This document shows positions 35,440 to 43,271 of a stretch of 64,000 nt of DNA, piece after piece (position 1 is the first letter of the stretch; each line of letters opens with the position of its first letter). The DNA comes from Myxococcota bacterium (lineage in GTDB: Bacteria; Myxococcota_A; UBA9160; UBA4427). Below the pieces are notes generated by a model, which saw nothing but the letters and a program-made list of their open reading frames with translations, did no database searches and was not told the origin of the DNA. The position numbers and the translations under genes are program-made. The DNA is taken from the NCBI GenBank assembly GCA_029243605.1, contig JAQWRT010000046.1, forward strand, positions 62,001-126,000. Reading direction: 5' to 3'.

Positions 35440-36246
35440 ATGTTTGGAAAGCGGGCCGACGGAAAACAGGTTCGAGAGATCTCGACCACTCGGCGTTTCA
35501 TGCCCTACCTCTCGCCCCGACGGAACAGCTCGCTGGTCTACTACACCACCGAAATTGAGGTCGACGACGCCCTCGACTATCTCGACGAAATCAACCGCGA
35601 TGCCAGCGCCAACAACCGGATCACCCTCTTCCACCTCTTCTTGCGAAGCCTGGGGGCCGGCCTCTCCGAGCGCGAGGGGGTAAACCGCTTCGTCGCGGGC
35701 AGGAAGCTCTGGCAAAGAGACGGGGTCTGGCTCACCTACAGCGCCAAGCAAGAGATTATCGACGGCTCGCCGGTGATCACCCTGAAGCACCGCTTCGATC
35801 CCGAAGAAGACCTCGACGCCATGGCCGCCCGACTCCTCGAAGAACTCCATGCTCGGCGGCGGGGACGGGAGACCACGGCGGACAAGGAGGTCAACCTGGC
35901 CATCCGGCTGCCGGGATTCGTTCTCCGGGGACTGATGGCCTTCCTCTCGGCAGCGGATTACGCCGGACTCCTGCCCCGCTCGATGATCGAGGGCGACCCC
36001 ATGTTTTCATCGGTCTTCGTCGCCAATCTCGGTTCCGTGGGGCTCGACGCGGGCTACCACCACCTCTGGGAATACGGCACGTGTTCGATCTTTGCCGTGG
36101 TGGGCCAGGTGCACCGACGCAGCGACGGCGCCCGAGTCATGGAGGTGAAATACAGCTACGACGAGCGCATCGCCGACGGGCTCTACGCCGCCATCACCCT
36201 GCTCGGCGTCAAGCAAAGGCTCGAGTCCCCACGCTCCATGGACTGA
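35440..36246 (+). CDS. 2-oxoacid dehydrogenase E2-like acyltransferase fold, catalytic His replaced
   Basis: A 268-residue protein equal in size to the catalytic domain of dihydrolipoyl acyltransferases, with no lipoyl or subunit-binding domain. FMPYLSPRRNSSLVYYTTEI, RITLFHLFLRSLGAGLSERE, VNRFVAGRKLWQRD and FSSVFVANLGSVGLDAGYHH follow the E2/chloramphenicol-acetyltransferase fold. The diagnostic end motif DHRxxDG reads YDERIADGLYAA (about residues 237-248), with Glu in the place of the catalytic His. It is therefore unlikely to be a normal E2. It may be a regulatory or different acyl-binding protein. The GNAT gene lies 77 bp upstream. Confidence 0.8.
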   Translation: MFGKRADGKQVREISTTRRFMPYLSPRRNSSLVYYTTEIEVDDALDYLDEINRDASANNRITLFHLFLRSLGAGLSEREGVNRFVAGRKLWQRDGVWLTYSAKQEIIDGSPVITLKHRFDPEEDLDAMAARLLEELHARRRGRETTADKEVNLAIRLPGFVLRGLMAFLSAADYAGLLPRSMIEGDPMFSSVFVANLGSVGLDAGYHHLWEYGTCSIFAVVGQVHRRSDGARVMEVKYSYDERIADGLYAAITLLGVKQRLESPRSMD

Positions 36247-36610
36247 ATCCGCCTGGCGCCTGCGTCCAATTTTCCGGCCTCCTGCCACACCCTTGCCTGG
36301 CCCCCCTAATAATTCTGTAAAGCGAACTCCGGTGGGGTGAAAACTACACTGAGCGGAGAAAATTCCGTGTAGAGTGGAATTTGTGTCAGCGGAGCGCGCG
36401 CCCAGGCGAGCTCGACGGAGCCGCCCAGCGCACGCCCACAAACGCTCCGAACTTCTGAGGAGGGGTGAGCCGAGCGTTTGAAACCCAGTTCCCCCTAGGG
36501 GATCTGGGTTTTTTTCACTTCTCGGGTTGGCCGAGTAGTGTAAGCCATTGTTTTAATTGTATCTTTTTGGGTAGCGAAGCGCCTTCCAATACGCGATCCT
36601 GTTCGCGTTG
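36247..36610. other. Spacer with inverted repeats before the TetR remnant
   Basis: No gene in 364 bp. It contains an exact inverted repeat AAATTCC (36360-36366) and GGAATTT (36376-36382), overlapped by another, CTACAC (36344-36349) and GTGTAG (36367-36372). A further GTAGTGTA word lies near 36534. Such nested inverted repeats suit an operator for a dimeric repressor or a structured leader. A strong terminator follows at 36481-36515. Confidence 0.5.
36481..36515 (+). terminator. Rho-independent terminator
   Basis: AAACCCAG-TT-CCCC-TA-GGGG-AT-CTGGGTTT forms a long near-perfect stem with an inner 4-bp G+C part and is followed by a run of T residues (36509-36515). Orientation is plus. It lies 235 bp beyond the E2-like gene, so it may also end a separate short transcript from the spacer. 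Confidence 0.85.
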
Positions 36611-37267
36611 ATGGCCAAATCCGAAACGACCCAAGCCACCCCGAACAAGCCGCCCCTGAGTCCCGAGGACGGACGCCTGCGGCGCGGGCGACGAAGCCGA
36701 GCCCTGATCCTTGAGGCGGCCCGGTAACTCTTCGAAGAGCGCGGCTTCGACGAAGCCACGCTGAGGGCCATCGCCGAGCGCGCTGGGATGGGCGCAAGTT
36801 CCATCTACCGCCACTTCCAAAGCAAGGAGGAGTTGTTGATCGCAGACCTGGACGAACTCCAGGAGGAGGCCTGGCGACGCTTTCGCCTGGACGACGATCG
36901 CAAGGCCCCTACCCGCAAACGCGTCACCCGTTTCCTCGACGCCCAGCATCAGCTCCTGGCCGAGGACAGTGACCTCACCCTGATCGCTCTACGCGCGACC
37001 ACCCGGCCCGGAATCCGGGTCGCCCAGCAGGTGCTCGCCCTGAACGACCGAACCATCGGCCTGCTCATGGAGATCATGCAGATGGGGCGGATGCAATCGC
37101 AACTCAAGCGGAACGTCGATGTGCTCGAGGCGGCTCGGGTGGTCTTCAATATCACCCAGGGTGCCCGGATCCCCTGGGCCAATGGGCTCACAGACGCGGA
37201 AACCTGCCGTCAGGCGATCCAGAAGGGCGTGGACCTGCTCTTCGGCGGTCTCGACAAGAGCGACTAG
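36611..37267 (+). pseudogene. TetR-family regulator interrupted by an in-frame stop
   Basis: The frame from ATG 36611 reads GRRSRALILEAAR, then TAA at 36725-36727, then LFEERGFDEATLRAIAERAG, MGASSIYRHFQSKEELL and a normal ligand-binding domain to 37267. All of this is one frame, so a single base change (for example CAA or GAA to TAA) broke helix 1 of the DNA-binding domain. Restart at the ATG 36788 would give 159 residues without most of the helix-turn-helix. The rest looks intact, so the lesion is recent, or is a sequencing error. Its stop codon shares CTAG with the convergent carbonic anhydrase gene. Confidence 0.85.
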
Positions 37268-37845
37268 AGCGGCGGATCCTCCAGCGCCTGGAGGTCGCGC
37301 CCGCTCTCGACCTCCACTCGCTTGGCCTCGAGCCATCGCTCGTACTCGGGCCCATTCCACCCCCTGTGCTCCCCGGCTTGGTAGGCCTGGGCGTTGCGAT
37401 GATACTGCCATGCGTTGAGCCGGTTCTCGCTTCGGGCGTCGCGCTCGCCGATCTTCTTGGCCGGGACCCCAGCAATGATCGACTCCGGGGGGAAGATCTT
37501 CCCCTCGGTCACCATCGCTCCCCCGGCTACGATGGAACCTTCGCCGATCACCGCACCGTCCATGATTACGGAGTTGATTCCGATCAGGCAATGATCCTCA
37601 ATGCGGCAACCGTGCAGAGTCGTGTGGTGGGTAATCGAACAGAAATCTCCCACCTCTGTCGCGTGGTCATAGCCCACATGGAGCATCACAAAATCTTGGA
37701 TATTGGTATAGCGACCCACCCGAACCGCCTGAGTTTCGGCCCGTATCACCGCATTCGGCCAGATCGAGGATCCGAACCCCACCGAGATCTCGCCGTAGAG
37801 TTGCACCCCCGGCGCCACGAATACCGATTCATGGACCGGGGACAT
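37264..37845 (-). CDS. Gamma-class carbonic anhydrase-like hexapeptide protein
   Basis: A 193-residue left-handed beta-helix protein: VHESVFVAPGVQLYGEISVG, SSIWPNAVIRAE, TNIQDFVMLHVGYDHATEVG, CSITHHTTLHGCRIEDHCLIG and SVIMDGAVIGEGSIVAGGAM. The His residues in HVGYDH and THHTTLHGC sit where gamma-carbonic anhydrases bind zinc. Members may hydrate carbon dioxide or act as acyltransferase relatives. The ATG at 37845 has GGGGG just before it and overlaps the upstream TraB-family gene by 17 bases, so the two are probably coupled; an earlier in-frame ATG at 37902 is possible. Confidence 0.87.
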   Translation of the reverse strand: MSPVHESVFVAPGVQLYGEISVGFGSSIWPNAVIRAETQAVRVGRYTNIQDFVMLHVGYDHATEVGDFCSITHHTTLHGCRIEDHCLIGINSVIMDGAVIGEGSIVAGGAMVTEGKIFPPESIIAGVPAKKIGERDARSENRLNAWQYHRNAQAYQAGEHRGWNGPEYERWLEAKRVEVESGRDLQALEDPPL

Positions 37846-38878
37846 CGGATCCCCCAGCTGCCGGCGTAACCCGACGCAGATCGGATCGCTCGACCCGGTC
37901 AACCCTATACCCCTGATCCTTCAAAGCGGCCGCCACCCCTCGATCTCCAATCATGTGGGAAACCGCGACAACGACGAATACCGACTCTCCCGAATGCTGG
38001 ACCGCATCCAAGAGAGATTTGAGTTCTTTTCCAAGGCGAGCGCTCCGGTCGTAGATCATCGTCTTGAAAAAGGGAGCGAAGGTATCCGCCTCGCCGAAGT
38101 CTTCAAAAGTCAGATCCTCGAGCACCCGCTCATCTCCGGCTCTCCACGCATCCACATAGCGGCCGACATAGCCTTCTTTGGGATCCCCGTAATGCTTCAA
38201 GGTTTCCAGCAGATAGAGTTCCTGAACCCTCTTGGGAAGCGTCCCCAGAAAAGAAATCTGCTGCGCTGGGCTTTCGAAGGGCACGATGCTGCGATCTCCC
38301 GCCCGCCGAATGAATTCTTCTGCGCTCCCCTGTTCGGGGAAATAGTCGTTTTGAACCAGAGTCTCCATGATGATCACGTTGCTGAGCAGCCACGGGCGTA
38401 AGCGGTTGGCATCGGGAAGCGGAATCCGGGTCGGGGCGAGGGTGACGCTGAGCAAATTCCAGAGCTCGGGGGGGAGGCTCCCTTTAAGAGTCTGTCCATG
38501 GGGCAACCGCCCGTAGTGGGCGATCATCTGCTGGACGCTCTCGGGACTGCTCTCGTGGATGTTGACCTCGACCACCAGCGCGCTCGACTCCTCGAACGCC
38601 GCGACCATTCCAACGGGGTATTCCCAACCCGAGATGGGGCCCATTTGGATAGCACCCAAGACGTAGAGTTCGGCTCCCTCTCCACCCGACATTCTCCAAG
38701 CCAGAGGCAGAGTCTCGTTGGGGGTCATCTCCTTGAGCACCGCTTGAGGATTCCCCAGGTAGGCACAGCCCATGAGGGACAGCCACAAGAACGGAAACAC
38801 GGTGGCCCGAACGAACCGGCCCGGGCGAGGCGAACGCGAAATCGAGCGTCGCTCGCTAGTCTGTGTGCTCATCATCAT
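37829..38878 (-). CDS. TraB/GumN-family lipoprotein
   Basis: A 349-residue protein with an N-terminal lipobox LSLMGC (lipidated Cys38 after a basic and hydrophobic stretch). The TraB/GumN (Tiki-like) fold follows: LPLAWRMSGGEGAELYVLGA, ESSALVVEVNIHESSPESVQ and, near the end, VFVVVAVSHMIGDRGVAAAL. The family's first metal motif GxxHxG reads GAIQMG, so the expected His is Gln, while the C-terminal SHMIGD His is kept. The enzyme may be inactive or altered. The start lies only 25 bp from the divergent oxidoreductase start. Confidence 0.82.
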   Translation of the reverse strand: MMMSTQTSERRSISRSPRPGRFVRATVFPFLWLSLMGCAYLGNPQAVLKEMTPNETLPLAWRMSGGEGAELYVLGAIQMGPISGWEYPVGMVAAFEESSALVVEVNIHESSPESVQQMIAHYGRLPHGQTLKGSLPPELWNLLSVTLAPTRIPLPDANRLRPWLLSNVIIMETLVQNDYFPEQGSAEEFIRRAGDRSIVPFESPAQQISFLGTLPKRVQELYLLETLKHYGDPKEGYVGRYVDAWRAGDERVLEDLTFEDFGEADTFAPFFKTMIYDRSARLGKELKSLLDAVQHSGESVFVVVAVSHMIGDRGVAAALKDQGYRVDRVERSDLRRVTPAAGGSDVPGP

Positions 38879-38903
38879 CTAGCAGACTGTAGCGGGAGGG
38901 AAA

Positions 38904-39878
38904 ATGCGCGCCGTTGTCGTGGATGGGGTTATTGACCCCAGTGATCTCCGGGTTTCGGAGGTCGAATCCTCCCCCCCGCGCCCGGGCGAAGTGGTCATCG
39001 AAGTCCGTGCCGCAGCCTGCAACTTTTCGGATCTCCTGATGCTCAGGGGGGAATACCAGGTCAAGCCCACGCCGCCTTTTATCCCGGGCAGGGAAGCGTC
39101 CGGGGTGATCTCAGCCGTAGGGGCCGGCGTGGAAAAACTCAATGTAGGCGACCGGGTCGTTGCCTATACCGACCTGGGGGCATTCGCCGAAGAGGTACGA
39201 GTGCCCCAGGCACACGTCTATCCCCTCCCCGAATCGGTTCCCTTCCACTCGGGCGCGGCGCTCCCCATCGTCTACCCCACCGCCTACGCCGCACTGGTCG
39301 ACCTCGCGGCCCTGCAACCCGGGGAGACCCTGCTCGTCCATGCCGCGGCGGGAGGCGTGGGGCTGGCCGCGGTACAGATCGGCCGGGCCCTGGGCGCGCG
39401 GGTGATCGCCACCGCCGGCGGGCCGAAGAAACTCGAAATCGCGCGCCAGGCCGGTGCCGAGGTTCTCATCGACTATCGCGAAGAGGACTTTTCACCCCGG
39501 GTGCTTTCCGAAACCGGGGGGCGGGGGGCCGATATCGTCTACGACTCCGTGGGTGGCGAAACCACAAACCGCTCTCTGCGTTGCATCGCCTGGAAGGGGC
39601 GACTCGTCGTCGTGGGATTCGCCAGCGGCGAGATTCCCGAAATTGGGGCAAACCGGATCATGCTCAAAAATATCGCGGTCCTCGGCCTGCATTGGCCGCG
39701 TTACAGCGAAGAGGAACCCGAAACCGTCTCGACGATCTTTGCCGCGCTGATGGAATTGCTTGACCGGGGAGAGATCGAACCGCTGATCGAACGCGTACAC
39801 CCCCTGGAAGAAGCCGGCCTCGCACTCGAAGCCCTGGCTCGGCGAGAGACCGTGGGCAAGAGGATTCTCGTCCCCTGA
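38904..39878 (+). CDS. Zinc-independent quinone oxidoreductase (MDR family)
   Basis: A 324-residue medium-chain reductase: RPGEVVIEVRAAACNFSDLL, PPFIPGREASGVISAVGAGV, the NADPH fold LLVHAAAGGVGLAAVQIGRA and DIVYDSVGGETTNRSLRCIA. The alcohol-dehydrogenase zinc ligands are absent, which places it with NADPH:quinone reductases and related enoyl reductases. Substrate unknown. The gene faces the glnK gene across a strong bidirectional hairpin. Confidence 0.9.
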   Translation: MRAVVVDGVIDPSDLRVSEVESSPPRPGEVVIEVRAAACNFSDLLMLRGEYQVKPTPPFIPGREASGVISAVGAGVEKLNVGDRVVAYTDLGAFAEEVRVPQAHVYPLPESVPFHSGAALPIVYPTAYAALVDLAALQPGETLLVHAAAGGVGLAAVQIGRALGARVIATAGGPKKLEIARQAGAEVLIDYREEDFSPRVLSETGGRGADIVYDSVGGETTNRSLRCIAWKGRLVVVGFASGEIPEIGANRIMLKNIAVLGLHWPRYSEEEPETVSTIFAALMELLDRGEIEPLIERVHPLEEAGLALEALARRETVGKRILVP

Positions 39879-39929
39879 ACTCCAACCGGGCCCTCCCCGA
39901 ACTCGGCCGGCTCTCGGGCAGACGAAGAA

Positions 39930-39957
39930 GGGGCGCGCCACCGCTGTGACGCGCCCC
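39930..39957. terminator. Bidirectional terminator between qor-like gene and glnK
   Basis: Perfect stem GGGGCGCG / CGCGCCCC with a loop that can pair further (CAC/GTG). On the minus strand the stem is followed by TTCTTCG. It sits between two convergent genes. Confidence 0.6.
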
Positions 39958-40057
39958 CGATTGTCTCCCGGGCACCGTTTCAGGTACCCGTTCAAGCCTC
40001 ACTCAAAACGGCAGAGCGGGTCGATCCTATCCAGCAAAGCCGAAGAGCAATGAAGGA

Positions 40058-40534
<477 letters not shown>

Positions 40535-41926
40535 TCAAGAAGCCCCGCTTTCATTCGCCAGGGATGCGGTGACCGCGGTAGCCGCCATCACACCCTGCCC
40601 GCGCAGGTGAGCGTTCTCGAAGGGGCCCGTACTCGGGGCAACGTCGTAGGCATGCATGCCGTGTTCGCCGAGATCGAGGCCCTCGACCTCTTCCTCTTCG
40701 CTCACGCGCAGACCGACGGTTGCCTTGAGGGCTCCAAAGATGATTCCTGCGCAGATCACGGTAAAGAGTCCGTAGGCGCCAACACCCAAGAGCTGAATGC
40801 CGAACGAGTGCTCGGGATTCGTCGAGAAGATCCCGACGGCGAGGGTGCCCCAGATACCGCAGGTGAGGTGGACCGAGCAGGCGCCCACCGGATCGTCGAG
40901 TTTCATTCGGTCGAAGGCGATCACCGAGAGGACAACCAAACCACCGGCAATCGCTCCCACGATGATTGCGGAGAAGGGATTGATGACGTCAGCCCCCGCC
41001 GTAATTCCGACCAGACCCGCCAAGATTCCGTTGAGCGCCATGGTGAGGTCGGGTTTCGATGAGATGAACGAGTAGGTGAGCATGGCGCCCAATCCGCCCG
41101 CGGCCGCCGAAAGACACGTCGTGACCAGCACGAAGGAGGTCAACTGGGGATCCGCCGAAAGAACCGAGCCGCCGTTGAAACCGAACCAGCCCAACCAGAG
41201 CAGGAACACACCCATGGTGGCCGACGGCATGCTGCTGCCGGGGATGGGGGTCATCCGGCCATCCGCCGCGTACTTCCCGAGGCGGGGACCGAGGAAAATA
41301 ATACCCATCAGGGCGCCCCAACCACCGACTGAGTGGACCAGGGTCGAGCCGGCGAAATCATAGAAACCCATGCCGTCGAGCCAGCCGCCGCCCCATTTCC
41401 AGGAGCCCGCGACGGTATAGACAACGCCCACGAACACCAAGGTGAAAATCATGAAGGCGTTCAGCTTGATTCGCTCTGCCACAGCACCCGAGACAATCGT
41501 GGCCGCCGTCGCCGCAAACATCGCCTGGAAGAGGAAGTCCGTCCAGTACGTGTACCCGCCGTCCGCGTAGGCGGGGGTGTTGGCGCCAGCGTCGAAGCCG
41601 GCTCCCAGACCGAAACCAGCGAAACCCACGAAACCATTGAAATCGCCGGGATACATCAGGTTGAAGCCGCAGATGTAGTAGGTCAGGATGCCCGCACAAA
41701 CGATAAAGGTGTTCTTGAACAGAATGTTGACTGTGTTCTTGGCGCGGGTGAGTCCGGTTTCGAGCATCGCGAAACCCAAGTGCATGATGAAGACCAGGCC
41801 GGCTGCCAACATCATCCAAACATTATTGGCTGCAAACAAGCCTGGGCTGACGCCGTCCTCGGCGAACGCGAGTCCGGGCAGGGCCAAGGCCAGGGCCCCT
41901 GCAGCGAGTAGGTATTTCTTGAACAT
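40535..41926 (-). CDS. amtB: Ammonium transporter Amt
   Basis: A 463-residue channel with a cleavable-looking signal (ALALALPGLAFA) and eleven membrane helices. Pore His residues are in STLVHSVGGWGALMG and SVHLTCGIWGTLAVG, and DPVGACSVHLTCG is typical. It conducts ammonium into the cell and is closed by P-II at low demand. A sigma-54 promoter lies about 130 bp upstream, and P-II follows, so the pair is a classic nitrogen-starvation operon. The 343-bp upstream spacer holds this promoter and no gene. Confidence 0.96.
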   Translation of the reverse strand: MFKKYLLAAGALALALPGLAFAEDGVSPGLFAANNVWMMLAAGLVFIMHLGFAMLETGLTRAKNTVNILFKNTFIVCAGILTYYICGFNLMYPGDFNGFVGFAGFGLGAGFDAGANTPAYADGGYTYWTDFLFQAMFAATAATIVSGAVAERIKLNAFMIFTLVFVGVVYTVAGSWKWGGGWLDGMGFYDFAGSTLVHSVGGWGALMGIIFLGPRLGKYAADGRMTPIPGSSMPSATMGVFLLWLGWFGFNGGSVLSADPQLTSFVLVTTCLSAAAGGLGAMLTYSFISSKPDLTMALNGILAGLVGITAGADVINPFSAIIVGAIAGGLVVLSVIAFDRMKLDDPVGACSVHLTCGIWGTLAVGIFSTNPEHSFGIQLLGVGAYGLFTVICAGIIFGALKATVGLRVSEEEEVEGLDLGEHGMHAYDVAPSTGPFENAHLRGQGVMAATAVTASLANESGAS

Positions 41927-42059
41927 TTTTGATCTCCGCGGCCCTGGGCCGTTTTGGGTAGTTGAGTGGATGACGTTTCGGTGTGGCTTGAGGGATTGTT
42001 CGCGACGCTTCAGGGTTTCTTCCGACGGCCCGAAATTTCCTCTTCGTCATCTAGGTAAA

Positions 42060-42074
42060 GCAAGCCCTGTGCCA
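42060..42074 (-). promoter_or_regulatory. Sigma-54 promoter of amt-glnK
   Basis: On the minus strand TGGCACAGGGCTTGC (42074 to 42060), continuing TTTACC, gives the -24 GG and -12 GC dinucleotides exactly ten bases apart, matching TGGCACR-N4-TTGCW. The start of transcription would be near 42048, leaving a leader of about 120 bases before the amt start codon. Enhancer sites were not identified. Confidence 0.85.
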
Positions 42075-42269
42075 TTTGAAATGCGCTCAGAAAGGCGACG
42101 CTTGGGGCCTCCAGTGCGCTCTGCCAGACCCAGGTGAGCGAGGGGAGGGCCAATAATTCCCTGGCTTGCCTAAGGGGCGAGCAGGCCTGCCCGTTTCCCG
42201 GGCAAGCCGGGGGCGCCGCTGGCCGCGAAGACCTAGGCTCGTTTCCCCCTACTTCTCGAGGAGAGTTCC

Positions 42270-43187
42270 ATGTCCGACCTGCCCCTACCCGCCCTTGCAA
42301 TCGCGGCCGTTCCCGGCCGCCGGTCAGCCATCCTGGAACTCGCCAAGGAGATCGAAAGACGAGAGTACGCGGGCATCTATTGCGCCAGCGTCGGTGACGG
42401 GCTCGGACTCTGCCTCGCCCTGGCCCTGGAAACCGAGCGAATCCCCTTCGGGACCGCCATCGCCAACCTCTATACCCGGGTTCCCACGGACTATGCGGCG
42501 AGCACCGCGCTGATTCACGAACTTTCGGGAGGGCGCTTCCGCTTCGGCATCGGCGTCAGCCATGCCCCGCTCCTCGACCGGTTGGGAGTCACTGGGGGAA
42601 AGCCCCTGTCGGAAATGCGGCGCTTCGTCGAAGCCTGGCGAGAGACCCCCCGGACCGGCGAACAGCCCCCGCTTGTGGTCGCGGGCCTGCGCCAGCGCAT
42701 GGTGGCCCTGGCGGGCGAAATTGGAGAGGGAGTCGTTTTCGCCAATGCGGCCCGGTCGCATATGCTGACATCGCTGTCGGCGCTGCCAACGAATCGGTCC
42801 GAGGCGGACGATTTCTTCGTCGGGAATATGATCCCGACCTGCATCTCGGATGACGAGAAGGCGGCGGCGGCGGTCAACCGAAGAACTCTCAGTTTCTACG
42901 TTTCGCTCCCGAATTATCGCAATTACTGGAAGGAAGCCGGTTACGTGGAAGAGATGGAAGCCATTGAGAAGGCGCTCGCAGCCGGGGAGCGCGAACGCAT
43001 CCCCTCGCTACTCAGCGATGCCTGGCTTTCGGACTGCACCCTCTACGGCAGCGCGGACAAGGTCCGCGAAGGGCTTATGGCCTGGTACGAGGCGGGGGTG
43101 AGCACTCCCATCGTCGTGCCCTCATCAGCCGAAGGCAACCAGCTGAAAGCCTTCGAGGAGATCTTCGCCCTCTTCGACAACGCCTGA
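42270..43187 (+). CDS. Luciferase-like (LLM class) oxidoreductase, probably F420- or flavin-dependent
   Basis: A 305-residue TIM-barrel protein of the bacterial luciferase family. ELAKEIERREYAGIYCASVG, IPFGTAIANLYTRVPTDYAA, STALIHELSGGRFRFGIGVS and SDCTLYGSADKVREGLMAWY follow the F420-dependent reductase layout. GGRFRFGIGVSHAP is a typical cofactor strand. Substrate unknown. The ATG at 42270 follows GAGGAGAG. The F420:NADP reductase at 23.1 kb could supply the cofactor. Confidence 0.85.
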   Translation: MSDLPLPALAIAAVPGRRSAILELAKEIERREYAGIYCASVGDGLGLCLALALETERIPFGTAIANLYTRVPTDYAASTALIHELSGGRFRFGIGVSHAPLLDRLGVTGGKPLSEMRRFVEAWRETPRTGEQPPLVVAGLRQRMVALAGEIGEGVVFANAARSHMLTSLSALPTNRSEADDFFVGNMIPTCISDDEKAAAAVNRRTLSFYVSLPNYRNYWKEAGYVEEMEAIEKALAAGERERIPSLLSDAWLSDCTLYGSADKVREGLMAWYEAGVSTPIVVPSSAEGNQLKAFEEIFALFDNA

Positions 43188-43271
43188 AGGTCCGAGGATC
43201 CCTCGCCCGGGTTCCGCGACCCATCGAGAGACGCCGCCGAGAAATCTCAACTGGGCCCTATCCGGGTGGCC

